Shown here in pieces: positions 30,501 through 38,557 of a stretch of 47,139 nt of DNA; within the stretch, counting starts at the first letter, position 1; each line of letters opens with the position of its first letter. This stretch comes from a virus, in the IMG/VR virus record IMGVR_UViG_3300028800_000143, positions 1 to 47,139 of that record. The stretch is one strand, 5' to 3'. Both the position numbers and the translations under genes were made by a program. The notes beneath the pieces were generated by a model. The model did no database searches. It was given only the letters and a program-made list of their open reading frames with translations, and was not told the origin of the DNA.

Positions 30501-30752
30501 TCCACCAGTAGCTACGCCACTACCAAAGGGATGAGCCTTCTCAGTTGGAGTGAGTCCAGGTTGAGGAGCCTTTCTAGTCTTTATCCCTTGAAGCAACGCC
30601 TGCTTCGTCGGCTCTGACATCTTCGATAAGGCGTCACGCTTCTTATTATCATCAACGGCCATGAAGGCATCTATCGTCTTATCAGACACCGCCGGAGGCG
30701 TCTGAGGCTGTTGAGGTTGAGCCGTAGGTTGTGCTTGTCCAGGATCAGGCAT
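27591..30752 (-). CDS. Large virion protein, internal-core or tape-measure type
   Basis: A 1053-residue protein, the largest in the genome. Pro/Gln-rich start, long helical regions, a Gly/Ala-rich hydrophobic segment (about 445-497) that could cross a membrane, a disordered Pro/Gly region near 515-575, more charged helices, and a C-terminal module containing GHDFVVRKGSKLIGYA. Size, helicity and one hydrophobic segment fit the internal virion proteins that podoviruses eject to build a trans-envelope channel. No transglycosylase motif seen. Confidence 0.65.
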   Translation of the reverse strand: MPDPGQAQPTAQPQQPQTPPAVSDKTIDAFMAVDDNKKRDALSKMSEPTKQALLQGIKTRKAPQPGLTPTEKAHPFGSGVATGGMFDAEKIGQQKTTLGSMKEVGKEMGSGALDFAKSVAKDPLNVGNPIDQMVKIEKDAYRDVHDGLKSGNHDQTMHGLGLAVGHLAMLLGGAKSSEDVAKVGGGGGGGGFSGGARDAVFAAKDLTAKRAIVSAASHATLDALKDDHSQALDTAVKAERQRIGGAVQALNTKDIAADPKGYVPQKLALATLDQAVSDKKAQVLLDKRMLPKVAQVRGLLEGHAQNLTFNDLKQVRSVVGDSLSKATGVEKAVLGDYYSSLSKNLKGRAAHLGGLPEWEDYNSSAEKLADHEGGLIPELKDSKTGLEYAKKIVSEQNQGRLNNLAKDLHMPYDFFQKAAKEHKAIINFAKMSEGDSLVAKTANRLIALKQHPIAASLGGALGVTAGRALGTAVGSPMAGSFIGLTLGAAAAHELMSKYDAAKAIREIGGPSGVMGTRPSAPQNQSSKQAPGGPTGGGSPSALPPQGGGPPPAQPPGITPGSSSPSVGRVNPSTVSSSLLKLLKLGWVQEAEGDVEKAGKDVESLKQRVEDAKKGMTPRLGQGSNAFDKPDTRVQASEAKAEPKVTKASPETKSITTAKVNKPYYEMNVDELKKELDRETQSEKQDAIDVFGKEKAAKYEKLVRASESSNHVTADAASKLRQEMEDGLTPEQQDRLFGKSNNFTNLSAEDIKHFHEKVSSIQGENEAELGRSMKQAMTDIGQADLKKPELMDPRQQRAYAMLRAGSEIAQSKGWDLNEVYKEAFKASAKQFRDPEDAAFMLRRFAPEERGRMESTRSGMTKDTPEARKAKAAERIAARRAEASRTNIKTSLEDQARQVAGKMDFQGKSNIELEEGLQTLFGENGKRFLKQFQSLARQQKWSEEVYRGYLEDTIDRRAKELAQRPNIPGLGTEPVQEEPVKSEPKVESKPRDRVTNYEGGKIIHPTVQGHDFVVRKGSKLIGYAPTLEEAQKMMDDYRSGGRGAASDRLKEYGIE

Positions 30753-30753
30753 T

Positions 30754-32085
30754 TTATTGTCCTATCAATTTCATAATCTCATCATCCGTCGAAGTTGACG
30801 CCCCGCTATCAGCCCCACTAATACCGGCAGTTGGAGGATCAATACCGGCCATACGATACATCTTGCTTACCGCCTCAGGCAGAGTCATCTTACCTTCGGT
30901 AACAGCAGTAGTACCTTCTCCATCATACCATGATATTGCTTTAGTCAGGTCTTTAGCCTTCTTGGCAGCGGCATCTTGTTGTTGTACTAGACCCGACTTA
31001 GGTCCGAATACATATCCCGTATCTTTAGACACAGCCTTTGCCGCGTCCTTGTTATCTGATATATAGCCTTTCAAGACAGTCACAGCGTCCGCTCTAGCAC
31101 TCTTAATCTGTGACTGCAAAGCAGAACCAGGCAACTTACCAGCCTTAACATACTTCGCCATCGCATCGTGATAACGAGCCATGGCATTCATCTCGTTAGC
31201 ATGAGCCTTAGCTTCTTGAACTTTGCTAGGATTCAAATCCTCTTCTTTAGCCTGTTTATCGTAAAGCTTGGCGTGACTCTTGGCCTCGTCAGCCAAACCT
31301 TGATTCTTAATCTTCTCACTCTCTATTCTAGCCGTCTCGGCATCCGCTTTCTGCTTATCAGCCAAAGCTTCCGCATCGTGCATTTTAGATAGAGAATCTT
31401 GTTCTCCAATCTTGGCTTCGCCTAATTGATATGCCTGCTGACTCGCTTGACTTGGCCCCGGTATAATCGCTTTCCCAGGAGGTCTAGGCTGTGCATTACC
31501 TTGCTTTTGACCTCCACTAAGCATCTGCTGTAGTTTCTGTATGGCAGTTTGCTTTTTGGTAATATTCTGTTGAGCTTGATGTATGCCGATGGCCTCTGGC
31601 GGAACTTCTTCTTCTAAAGGTACATAATCAAGGCCAGTCTTTAGAATCTTCCTAACCTTCGGGTCATCTAATAACTGCTGAGCCTTCTGTTGATCTTCTG
31701 GCTTTCCAGAAGCTAGAAAGCTATTAATCTGATTATAATACATCTCGGCTTCATTTACCTTCTTATCGTGCGTCCTCTTCTCCGCAGAGTTTACGAGTTG
31801 ACTTATAATCCCTTTTCGATCTCCAAAAGTACCATTAAATGGCGTAGGCGAAGCAGGACTTAACTGCCTCGCAGGCCCGCCTTGCGTACTATTTTGAACT
31901 TGAGGCTGCGGCGGCGGAGCCGGATTAGGCGCTGCTCCAGGTATACCCTGAGGCTGAGGCGAAGCTTGCGGAGCAGGCTGAGAGGCTGCGCCTGGTATTC
32001 CGCTTAAAGAACCTTGACCCCTCGCCTGAGCCATTCTCATAGCTAACGCCTGAAGAATCTGTTGAGTATTTACAGCATTTCCCAT
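30754..32085 (-). CDS. Helical virion protein, probable internal protein
   Basis: A 443-residue protein. Residues 1-90 are Pro/Gln/Ala-rich and disordered; 95-180 are helical; 205-305 are an Ala/Lys/Glu coiled coil with DKQKADAETARIESEKIK. It is adjacent to the 1053-residue protein, so the two are likely co-assembled internal virion components. No enzymatic motif. Confidence 0.6.
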   Translation of the reverse strand: MGNAVNTQQILQALAMRMAQARGQGSLSGIPGAASQPAPQASPQPQGIPGAAPNPAPPPQPQVQNSTQGGPARQLSPASPTPFNGTFGDRKGIISQLVNSAEKRTHDKKVNEAEMYYNQINSFLASGKPEDQQKAQQLLDDPKVRKILKTGLDYVPLEEEVPPEAIGIHQAQQNITKKQTAIQKLQQMLSGGQKQGNAQPRPPGKAIIPGPSQASQQAYQLGEAKIGEQDSLSKMHDAEALADKQKADAETARIESEKIKNQGLADEAKSHAKLYDKQAKEEDLNPSKVQEAKAHANEMNAMARYHDAMAKYVKAGKLPGSALQSQIKSARADAVTVLKGYISDNKDAAKAVSKDTGYVFGPKSGLVQQQDAAAKKAKDLTKAISWYDGEGTTAVTEGKMTLPEAVSKMYRMAGIDPPTAGISGADSGASTSTDDEIMKLIGQ

Positions 32086-32097
32086 TTTTCACTCCTC

Positions 32098-33054
32098 TTA
32101 AAAGAGCGAGCCAATAGCGCCAATAATTGAAGAGAAATTCTGAGCCGTCGTCGGTGTCTGTGCTACGCCAGGCTCGAAGTTAGCAGCCTGTGCGGTATAT
32201 TGAAGTAAAGGATTATTCTGAGGCAATGTATAGTTAAATTCTGTTAGAAGATTTTGAATCGCATTCTGATCCAAAGTCTGCATATTCGAGCCGAAGGTCG
32301 AAGCCAAGCTTTCAATCCCCTGTCCAGCGCTTAATTGTCTATTTGCGGCGGCATCGCCTTCTGCGGTTACTGCGCCGGTTAATTGAGCATTCTGGTTTAG
32401 AGTATTCTGGTTATAAAACTGCTGCATGGCAGTTCCGAAAGGCGAGCTATTAAGATCACCTCCAGAAGCGAATTGCTCTCTAAGATTATTCGCATTCTGT
32501 GCCGTATTCTGCTGCTCCGAAGCAATCATGGCCTGCCACGCAGGCGTCTGGTTAACGGGATCACCAGTCTGAGCCATTTGTGTTAATTGATTCGCGCCGG
32601 GTATACTCGATGAGCCTCCGGCTAGAAAGGCTTGAAGAGCCTGATCGGTACTATTTAACGGCGCATTTAACGCTCCAGGAGTAGTAGCCTGACCACTCGA
32701 AGGCAATAAAGTCGATAGATCGAAGGTTGGTAAGCCTTGACCTATCTGACTCGACAGCATGTTATAATACTGCTGAGTCAAAGTTGGGTCCATCGTCGGT
32801 GTCAAGTGAACCGAGTTAGTCCCTGGACTATCGCCTCCAGTAGCATAATACGCCCCAGTATTCGAGCTATAAGGATTCGCAGTTCCAGGTAACGAGCCTT
32901 GAGTCGGTACCGTACCGGGTACATTCGGATACGACATATACTGATTCGAGCCTAGATTTCCCGGCATCAAAGTATTTTGATTACTCATACCTGGCGTAGC
33001 TGTCGGACTGAATAGTCCTGAAAGGCTACTAATCGCACTCGGAGTAGATGACAT
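32098..33054 (-). CDS. Asn/Gln/Ser-rich virion protein
   Basis: A 318-residue protein of low charge, rich in Asn, Gln, Ser, Thr and Pro. The first 120 residues look disordered; then helical stretches such as WQAMIASEQQNTAQNANNL follow. Typical of internal or tail-associated structural proteins; it lies between the adaptor and the internal proteins. AAGGAG lies upstream. Confidence 0.55.
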   Translation of the reverse strand: MSSTPSAISSLSGLFSPTATPGMSNQNTLMPGNLGSNQYMSYPNVPGTVPTQGSLPGTANPYSSNTGAYYATGGDSPGTNSVHLTPTMDPTLTQQYYNMLSSQIGQGLPTFDLSTLLPSSGQATTPGALNAPLNSTDQALQAFLAGGSSSIPGANQLTQMAQTGDPVNQTPAWQAMIASEQQNTAQNANNLREQFASGGDLNSSPFGTAMQQFYNQNTLNQNAQLTGAVTAEGDAAANRQLSAGQGIESLASTFGSNMQTLDQNAIQNLLTEFNYTLPQNNPLLQYTAQAANFEPGVAQTPTTAQNFSSIIGAIGSLF

Positions 33055-33066
33055 AGTATCTCCTTT

Positions 33067-33807
33067 TTAACTCGAACCATACATATAAGGCCTACGAATT
33101 AAAGATAATCTTTGCTCTTGACGGTACATTTCTTTCCTACGCTTACGCTTCATATGATATATAAGACCCGGCTGTCCGGCTATATTCTTAGGATCACCAT
33201 ATAGAAGCGTATGAACTGCGGAGGCTTTCTCAAATTCCATAAGCTCCATGAAGCCTCGTTGCACAGCAGCCCATGTTATTACTTCATTCCAGTCTCGTGG
33301 GAGAAGGATTAACGTCGAACTCAAATCTACGTCATTAAACGGATGTTGCCTACATATTCTCGCTTGAACTTGATAATTCTTATCTGGTACAGGATTAAAT
33401 CCTATATACGCCCCGAAGTGATACCACTCTGTGGGTATAGAATATACTTGCTGGAACTTGTCTGTCTTTTGATACGATGTAACATCAAGCTTCCGCCTAT
33501 TAGACGCTGGTGGGAAGTCTAGCCATATAAGAAGATCCAACGTCGCGTTATTAACGTCACCGATCGGGATGAAATCTACCTCAGGGTATTCTTGGACAGC
33601 GGTACTCATACTATTCCCGCCGGTTAAATTGAATAACGGACCCCATAATTCTAATTCTAAAAAGTCATCTCTATAATCTGGATCAGACGACAATTCCATT
33701 ATCGTATCACGTAGCCATATCGCTGCGCGCTGAGTATCCGTCGTGCGATTCTCGCATCGGATGAGTACTTCTGGAATCAAATCCCCAATTGTAAACGTAG
33801 TTGGCAT
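33067..33807 (-). CDS. Tail adaptor / tubular protein A-like
   Basis: A 246-residue protein. Pattern elements include WLRDTIMELSSDPDYRDDF near residue 33, SIPTEWYHFGAYIGFNPVP in the middle, and WNEVITWAAVQRGFMELMEF near residue 175, resembling the head-tail connector ring (T7 gp11-like) of podoviruses. The C-terminus is very basic. I infer an adaptor between portal and tail hub from pattern and context. Confidence 0.55.
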   Translation of the reverse strand: MPTTFTIGDLIPEVLIRCENRTTDTQRAAIWLRDTIMELSSDPDYRDDFLELELWGPLFNLTGGNSMSTAVQEYPEVDFIPIGDVNNATLDLLIWLDFPPASNRRKLDVTSYQKTDKFQQVYSIPTEWYHFGAYIGFNPVPDKNYQVQARICRQHPFNDVDLSSTLILLPRDWNEVITWAAVQRGFMELMEFEKASAVHTLLYGDPKNIAGQPGLIYHMKRKRRKEMYRQEQRLSLIRRPYMYGSS

Positions 33808-33814
33808 ATTGTAC

Positions 33815-34972
33815 CTACTTCGTAGACTTCTTAGTAGATGGTCTAGGTATTACTTTGCCTTTGAGCGAAGCTGGTACAGTTCCATTTGTAGTATTCGTAA
33901 TAGTACCAGTAGTAGTCACACTCTGAATAGTTTGACCGACTGGTACATTCTGTAAAGTTGAATTACAAGTCCATACAATCGGACTTGAAAACGAACATAC
34001 AGTAGTCATATTCAGCGGTGGAGCTATCGCCGTGAATACAACATCTACCCAGTAATTAGTCGCCTGAGATATTGATGTAGGGAATGCGATCGTAGCTCCG
34101 TATATGAAAGTACCTGCATTTATCGGCGCCGTTAATGTATTCGTCGGGTCGTTTTTTGCAGTCGTGAAATAATTATAAGTGTACGAATAACGAACAGAAT
34201 TAACCGCTACTACTACACTTACATTCGCCGCGACGGATAAAGGCGTGCTCAAAGGCTGTACATTCCACCCCGGAGATATACTTGTGAAGGAGCCGGAGGC
34301 TAGTACTGCCTTTGTAGTAGCGTTATATATTGCGTAGGTTAAGGGTCCAGTCGAATTCGATACTCGATAAAATCGTACGCAATTTATCGTCCATGCTACT
34401 TTGGCGCTAAGCTTTAACCCCATAGTAACTGGCGCCGGATCATTACCAGTCGTAAGAGTTGGGTTAATACCTGACCCAAAGAAGCTACTCCCAGTACAAG
34501 TAGGCGGCGGAGGCGTGATACCTCCGGGAATTACGGCACTGACTGTATTCGACGGGATACTTTCTCCGCTTGGAGATATAGCTGTAGAATAATACCAATA
34601 TGTAGAACCACTTACTACGACCGTATCTACCGTCGCACACGTTGCCGAATTGCTAACCGTTTTTGTGAACGTCGTTCCGTCCGTACTTTTGTAAAAGTTA
34701 TATCCCGAAACGCCAACTGTCGTGGACGGCGTGCAGGTAAGGATAACCGAGTGTCCGGTGACTTGGGCGGCAAGTCCACCTGGCGCAGCTTTGACAGAGG
34801 GAGATAACCCCAACGACGCATAGAGACACCCCAGAAAGAGAATGGCTTTAAGGGGATCTCGACTATGAAGGCGCAATGATCTATCGCTATTCTGTAACAA
34901 GCCTCGCACATCTCGACTCCGTGAATCGAGAACTGCTTGCTTCTGGAAAGTTTTGTTGGACACGCGTAGCAT
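33815..34972 (-). CDS. DUF4082-containing exported or tail protein
   Basis: A 385-residue protein. After a 40-residue basic lead comes a hydrophobic stretch AILFLGCLYASLGLS with a signal-peptidase-like VKAA site, then an FN3-like domain (about 60-150), a Pro linker, and a DUF4082-type beta-sandwich (about 165-315) with VAWTINCVRFYRV and GPLTYAIYNA. Such modules bind carbohydrate or decorate surfaces. A TTG at 34876 would make the hydrophobic stretch a proper N-terminal signal peptide, freeing the first part for the overlapping zinc-ribbon ORF (34627-34977). Confidence 0.65.
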   Translation of the reverse strand: MLRVSNKTFQKQAVLDSRSRDVRGLLQNSDRSLRLHSRDPLKAILFLGCLYASLGLSPSVKAAPGGLAAQVTGHSVILTCTPSTTVGVSGYNFYKSTDGTTFTKTVSNSATCATVDTVVVSGSTYWYYSTAISPSGESIPSNTVSAVIPGGITPPPPTCTGSSFFGSGINPTLTTGNDPAPVTMGLKLSAKVAWTINCVRFYRVSNSTGPLTYAIYNATTKAVLASGSFTSISPGWNVQPLSTPLSVAANVSVVVAVNSVRYSYTYNYFTTAKNDPTNTLTAPINAGTFIYGATIAFPTSISQATNYWVDVVFTAIAPPLNMTTVCSFSSPIVWTCNSTLQNVPVGQTIQSVTTTGTITNTTNGTVPASLKGKVIPRPSTKKSTK

Positions 34973-34977
34973 TTCAT
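34627..34977 (-). CDS. Overlapping zinc-ribbon ORF
   Basis: Starts five bases before the 385-residue gene, in another frame, using the same AGGAG. The first 40 residues hold MKCYACPTKL and VEMCEACY with a further Cys35, a convincing treble-clef or ribbon spacing (Cys3, Cys6, Cys24, Cys27). Beyond about residue 75 it is Arg/Pro-rich and probably not conserved. A second zinc-ribbon gene of similar spacing exists at 43723-43980. Either the two genes overlap out of frame, or a frameshift truncated one of them. Confidence 0.45.
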   Translation of the reverse strand: MKCYACPTKLSRSKQFSIHGVEMCEACYRIAIDHCAFIVEIPLKPFSFWGVSMRRWGYLPLSKLRQVDLPPKSPDTRLSLPARRPRQLAFRDITFTKVRTERRSQKRLAIRQRVRR

Positions 34978-34989
34978 CTTCTCCTCTTA

Positions 34990-37644
34990 TTATTCTAATT
35001 CTACGTAAAATTGCCTTGCCGTCACCGAATTGCTGGCGCTGGCAGACGAAAACGAAACTGTCACCTGGAAAAAACCGTTGCCAGGGATTGCGATAGCGGC
35101 CGTGTCTGTATTTCCAAAAAGGGATAGCGCCGAAGATGGCGAAGCTCCTAACCCGATCGCCAGAGTGTCGGACATTTCTACGTCAGCGGCGGAGACTACC
35201 GAAGTCATGATAGGAGCATCCAGAAAAAACGGGTTGTTTGTAACGCTGCCTGGGTTGGCCGTGGACGTTAAATTGACGATCGTGGTTACGACCGCTGGAC
35301 TTGCGCTGCAATCCGAGTTACAGGCGTTCACCTTAAAATTGATCGTTGCAGTTGAGGCCAGGGGAGTTGAATACACGCCTCGCAAGCGAAGGTGAACTAC
35401 AGCGCCAACCCTACTCCATGTCGAAGCTGGAATCGAAAAGAAATATAGATTCTGCGCCGCTGTGGTGTTCGCACTGACGGTAACAGGTGTCGCCGTTGAA
35501 AATAGCGGCCCGTTGCCCAGGCCTATTGACATCCCTTGTTGGTTGTAGACCAGCGAACCTGTGCCGCCTGAGGCAGTTGGTATCGTGGACGTGCAATCCG
35601 AGCAATTTACAAAAGAGCCATTTCCCCTTACCGGGAGAACTGCAAAGCCGGCCCCGAACGAAGTCTGTAAAACAACGTCTCTATTACTCCCTCCCGAATC
35701 GTACAGATTCGCAGAGGCGTAACTGACGTTGTTGTCATAAATGTTGCTCATTTCGTTCGCGGTGTCGATTCGAACGATTACGCGGTTAAGATCGACGCCG
35801 ACGTTGTGACGGTAGACGTTTCCGCTACCGAACGAAGCGCCAGAGCCGCCTACCGAGTTGTCAAATTCAAAACCAACCTGGTGCGTGTCCCCATTCCCAC
35901 CGACAACCATATTGTCGGCAACGATGTTGCCGCCCAGGTGCCCGGTGGATGACGTCTTGATGATAATTCCGCCATCGTCCCCGGTAGCTACGCCAGACAA
36001 GCTCACTTCGTTATCCACAATCTCATTGCCAAAGGAATCCGGTGCCAGACGTATCCCGTACTTGGCAGTCTGCGAACCGATGTCAATAGCGATGACATTG
36101 GCTACGACGTGGGTACCTGTCGTCGTAGCCATCGAAATCCCGTCTCCGCCTGCCTTCGCAGAGATCGTATTGCCCTTGATGATTGAGCTTAGCCCTATAT
36201 TGATCGCGTTGCCGTTAGCTCCGCCCCCCTGCACCGTACTGTCTGTAAGAACGAGGGTCTTACCCGTAAATTCAAACGCAGGCCATCCCGATCCCGCCAA
36301 AATGCGCGACTGAGAAAATGTCGAGACAAGGCAGTTTGAACACGTGATCGCCGCAGCCGTGAGAGGTGTTAAAATGTTAAATGCGACGGAGCTATTTCCC
36401 GTCATCGTGATTTTGCTTGCGTCAACGGTGGAATTTGATCCGATCACAATGAGCGAGCTGGACGAGTTCCCGTCCGTCCGAATAAAAATCGAATCGGTAA
36501 ACTTCGTGTACCCGAAAGCCGTTAGCGTCAAGCCATTGGAGAACGTATTCAGGAATCGTATGTTGCTCACCACACAGTCAGACGTGGTGTTAGCAATCGC
36601 CGCCGTCGCTTCGTCCGAAATGATCATCGAATCAATTTTGCAGTTTGTCGCGCCGTTAGGAACCACGCCGTTTCCAGTGTTCGTATGCGCGCCCACTAGG
36701 ATTAAACCCTGCACTGTGTCGCCCGCGCCCGTCACCGTAATTTGATCGACGTTTCCAGACTTCGTATCTGTGCATGGCGATTCTCTAGGACTCCCAAACG
36801 TCACGTTTGCCGCAGAGATCGTGATGCCGGCGGAGTCACTAAAGCTGAGTCCTGAGCAAAAAACCGTGAGCGTTTTATTTACGGTTACAGCCGTGGAAAT
36901 CGGACTCGTCATATTCGAGATATTGATCCACGAACCCGTTGTAGCTGCGGAGATGCAGGCGTTTATTTTCGCACCCATGTCCGCGCCCGCAAACTGCGAG
37001 CAGTCTAGCATCCGCGTAGCGCCCGCCAGGTTGCCGGCGTTATTGAATTGGTACGATCCAAGCGGCGTAGCAGCTCCCGCGGCGACTGAGCCTGTAATCT
37101 CAAACTTCTGATTTCCACCGCTGGGATTCGATGGAGTGACGGTTAGCCCCGTAGCGTTTACCGTGCTGGTGACGAAATTTAACGCCGTCTGAGAACTATT
37201 AGGCGTACTATTCGTAGAAATAGCTAAGCTGCCACCGCCGCCACCAGGATTCGATGTCCACCCATCCCAGGTTACAGTTACCGAGCCTCCAGCACTTATA
37301 GTCAAGGCTGTCATATTCACGCGAACATAATTTGAGGCTACGTTAACGACGGCTGACGATCCATTCGACGTGCAAGTCTGTCCGGTGATAGCACCACCAG
37401 CGGTCCAAGTCGTCCCATTCGATGAAGTATCAAGGGCTACTGTACAAGCCGAAGCTGTGCCCGAAACACTCCATGTAAGCTGATGCCAAGCTATCGCTGT
37501 ATTCACGAGGTTAATAGCCGAGGCTGCGCCAGCTATGGTAAATTTCTGACTTCTAACGCCTTGTTGGGCAGATACGCTATAAGACATTGACAGCGTAGCC
37601 AGAAGTGTCAGGAGACCGAACACATATAATTTTAATCTTCGCAT
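34990..37644 (-). CDS. Beta-helix tail spike with Sec signal peptide
   Basis: An 884-residue protein. Residues 1-26 are a textbook Sec signal (MRRLKLYVFGLLTLL, cleavage after SVSA). Residues 30-135 form a beta-sandwich; 200-660 are repetitive Asn/Gly/Thr-rich strands with DSMIISDEA and GNTISAKAGGDGI type turns, a right-handed parallel beta-helix as in pectate-lyase-like spikes; the last 150 residues form a beta-rich trimerisation or binding end. Spikes bind or degrade surface polysaccharide. A signal peptide on a virion protein is unusual. The coding region 35030-37150 is visibly richer in G and C and lacks the phage's usual codon pattern, which suggests acquisition from elsewhere. Confidence 0.75.
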   Translation of the reverse strand: MRRLKLYVFGLLTLLATLSMSYSVSAQQGVRSQKFTIAGAASAINLVNTAIAWHQLTWSVSGTASACTVALDTSSNGTTWTAGGAITGQTCTSNGSSAVVNVASNYVRVNMTALTISAGGSVTVTWDGWTSNPGGGGGSLAISTNSTPNSSQTALNFVTSTVNATGLTVTPSNPSGGNQKFEITGSVAAGAATPLGSYQFNNAGNLAGATRMLDCSQFAGADMGAKINACISAATTGSWINISNMTSPISTAVTVNKTLTVFCSGLSFSDSAGITISAANVTFGSPRESPCTDTKSGNVDQITVTGAGDTVQGLILVGAHTNTGNGVVPNGATNCKIDSMIISDEATAAIANTTSDCVVSNIRFLNTFSNGLTLTAFGYTKFTDSIFIRTDGNSSSSLIVIGSNSTVDASKITMTGNSSVAFNILTPLTAAAITCSNCLVSTFSQSRILAGSGWPAFEFTGKTLVLTDSTVQGGGANGNAINIGLSSIIKGNTISAKAGGDGISMATTTGTHVVANVIAIDIGSQTAKYGIRLAPDSFGNEIVDNEVSLSGVATGDDGGIIIKTSSTGHLGGNIVADNMVVGGNGDTHQVGFEFDNSVGGSGASFGSGNVYRHNVGVDLNRVIVRIDTANEMSNIYDNNVSYASANLYDSGGSNRDVVLQTSFGAGFAVLPVRGNGSFVNCSDCTSTIPTASGGTGSLVYNQQGMSIGLGNGPLFSTATPVTVSANTTAAQNLYFFSIPASTWSRVGAVVHLRLRGVYSTPLASTATINFKVNACNSDCSASPAVVTTIVNLTSTANPGSVTNNPFFLDAPIMTSVVSAADVEMSDTLAIGLGASPSSALSLFGNTDTAAIAIPGNGFFQVTVSFSSASASNSVTARQFYVELE

Positions 37645-37662
37645 GTTATTCTAAGTCTCCTT

Positions 37663-38184
37663 TTAATTAACCGTCGCGAGTAGAATACCGGAGTCCATCT
37701 CAATTATTACTAGACCGGACACCCAGAATACTTTGCCTCTATTCTGCTGTCCAGGTCCAGAAGACGTAGCGAACCATACTGGGAATCCATTCTTGTCTAC
37801 GACTGTTAGTAACTGACCGAGAGCAGAGGTATTCTGCCAGCTCAAATCTTCAATTCGAGTCTCATTCGTATACTGACACTTCGCAGCGGTTCCGTCACCA
37901 GAGGCAGCGGTCCCCGCTGGAATTTTGAAGTTCTCAGGTATGATATTATAATGAGTCGAGTCCGTTACAGTTCGGACTCGATAGAAGCCTTGATAGGCTA
38001 AATTCGCGGGCTGATATATAGTGAGCTTATTATTGGCTACGAGATCGGCTTGACTGAAAGCTCCGCTCAAAGTAAGCGTAACCGACCCGTCAACATTAAG
38101 GGTAAGTCCACCAGGACTAGCCACTATAGTAGCCGTATTACAATCTGTCGGAGTGAAGGACCATGGATTCGATGCTATATTCAT
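37663..38184 (-). CDS. Beta-rich virion protein, 173 residues
   Basis: Begins MNIASNPWSFTPTDCN. Beta-strand-rich with LTIYQPANLAYQGFYRVRT in the middle and an ending that reads LVIIEMDSGILLATVN. Probably a tail-fibre chaperone, spike base or decoration subunit, given its place between spike and tail hub genes. No known family. Confidence 0.55.
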   Translation of the reverse strand: MNIASNPWSFTPTDCNTATIVASPGGLTLNVDGSVTLTLSGAFSQADLVANNKLTIYQPANLAYQGFYRVRTVTDSTHYNIIPENFKIPAGTAASGDGTAAKCQYTNETRIEDLSWQNTSALGQLLTVVDKNGFPVWFATSSGPGQQNRGKVFWVSGLVIIEMDSGILLATVN

Positions 38185-38193
38185 TCAAGGCTC

Positions 38194-38556
38194 CTATACT
38201 ACAAAGATCGAGATAATATCACTTGCTGTGTTGCATTTCAAGGTTATACTAGTCGTAGTCCAAGGCTTCGAGCCTTTATATATGATACCCGCAGCACTTT
38301 GATTCATTATAATGAACCCGACTGGAACTCTCATAAGATTATGCGTCAGTGTAAAATCTGTATTCGGCACAGATGGCGTAGTCGTTGAGGCCCATTCGCC
38401 GTCTATATTATCTCTCGTAGTACCATTGCCGAAGTTAATCTGTCCGTTAATTATACGAGCCATTTGTTCGTATAATTTACGAATCATTAAGGACCACTTT
38501 TTAAGTTCAGGAGGGTCCGTAGGCGTATAATCGAGTGTATATAAAACATGAGGCAT
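38194..38556 (-). CDS. Small tail-fibre-like protein, 120 residues
   Basis: Helical N-terminus (KKWSLMIRKLYEQMARI), then beta-rich with NLMRVPVGFIIMNQS and IYKG, the pattern of short phage fibre-tip or capping proteins. It abuts the tail-hub gene. Function inferred from position. Confidence 0.55.
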   Translation of the reverse strand: MPHVLYTLDYTPTDPPELKKWSLMIRKLYEQMARIINGQINFGNGTTRDNIDGEWASTTTPSVPNTDFTLTHNLMRVPVGFIIMNQSAAGIIYKGSKPWTTTSITLKCNTASDIISIFVV

Positions 38557-38557
38557 A

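Noticed and set aside
35030-37111. Long plus-strand ORFs opposite the spike gene
   Set aside because: They are antisense shadows of a GC-rich, stop-poor gene and have no start signals or domains.
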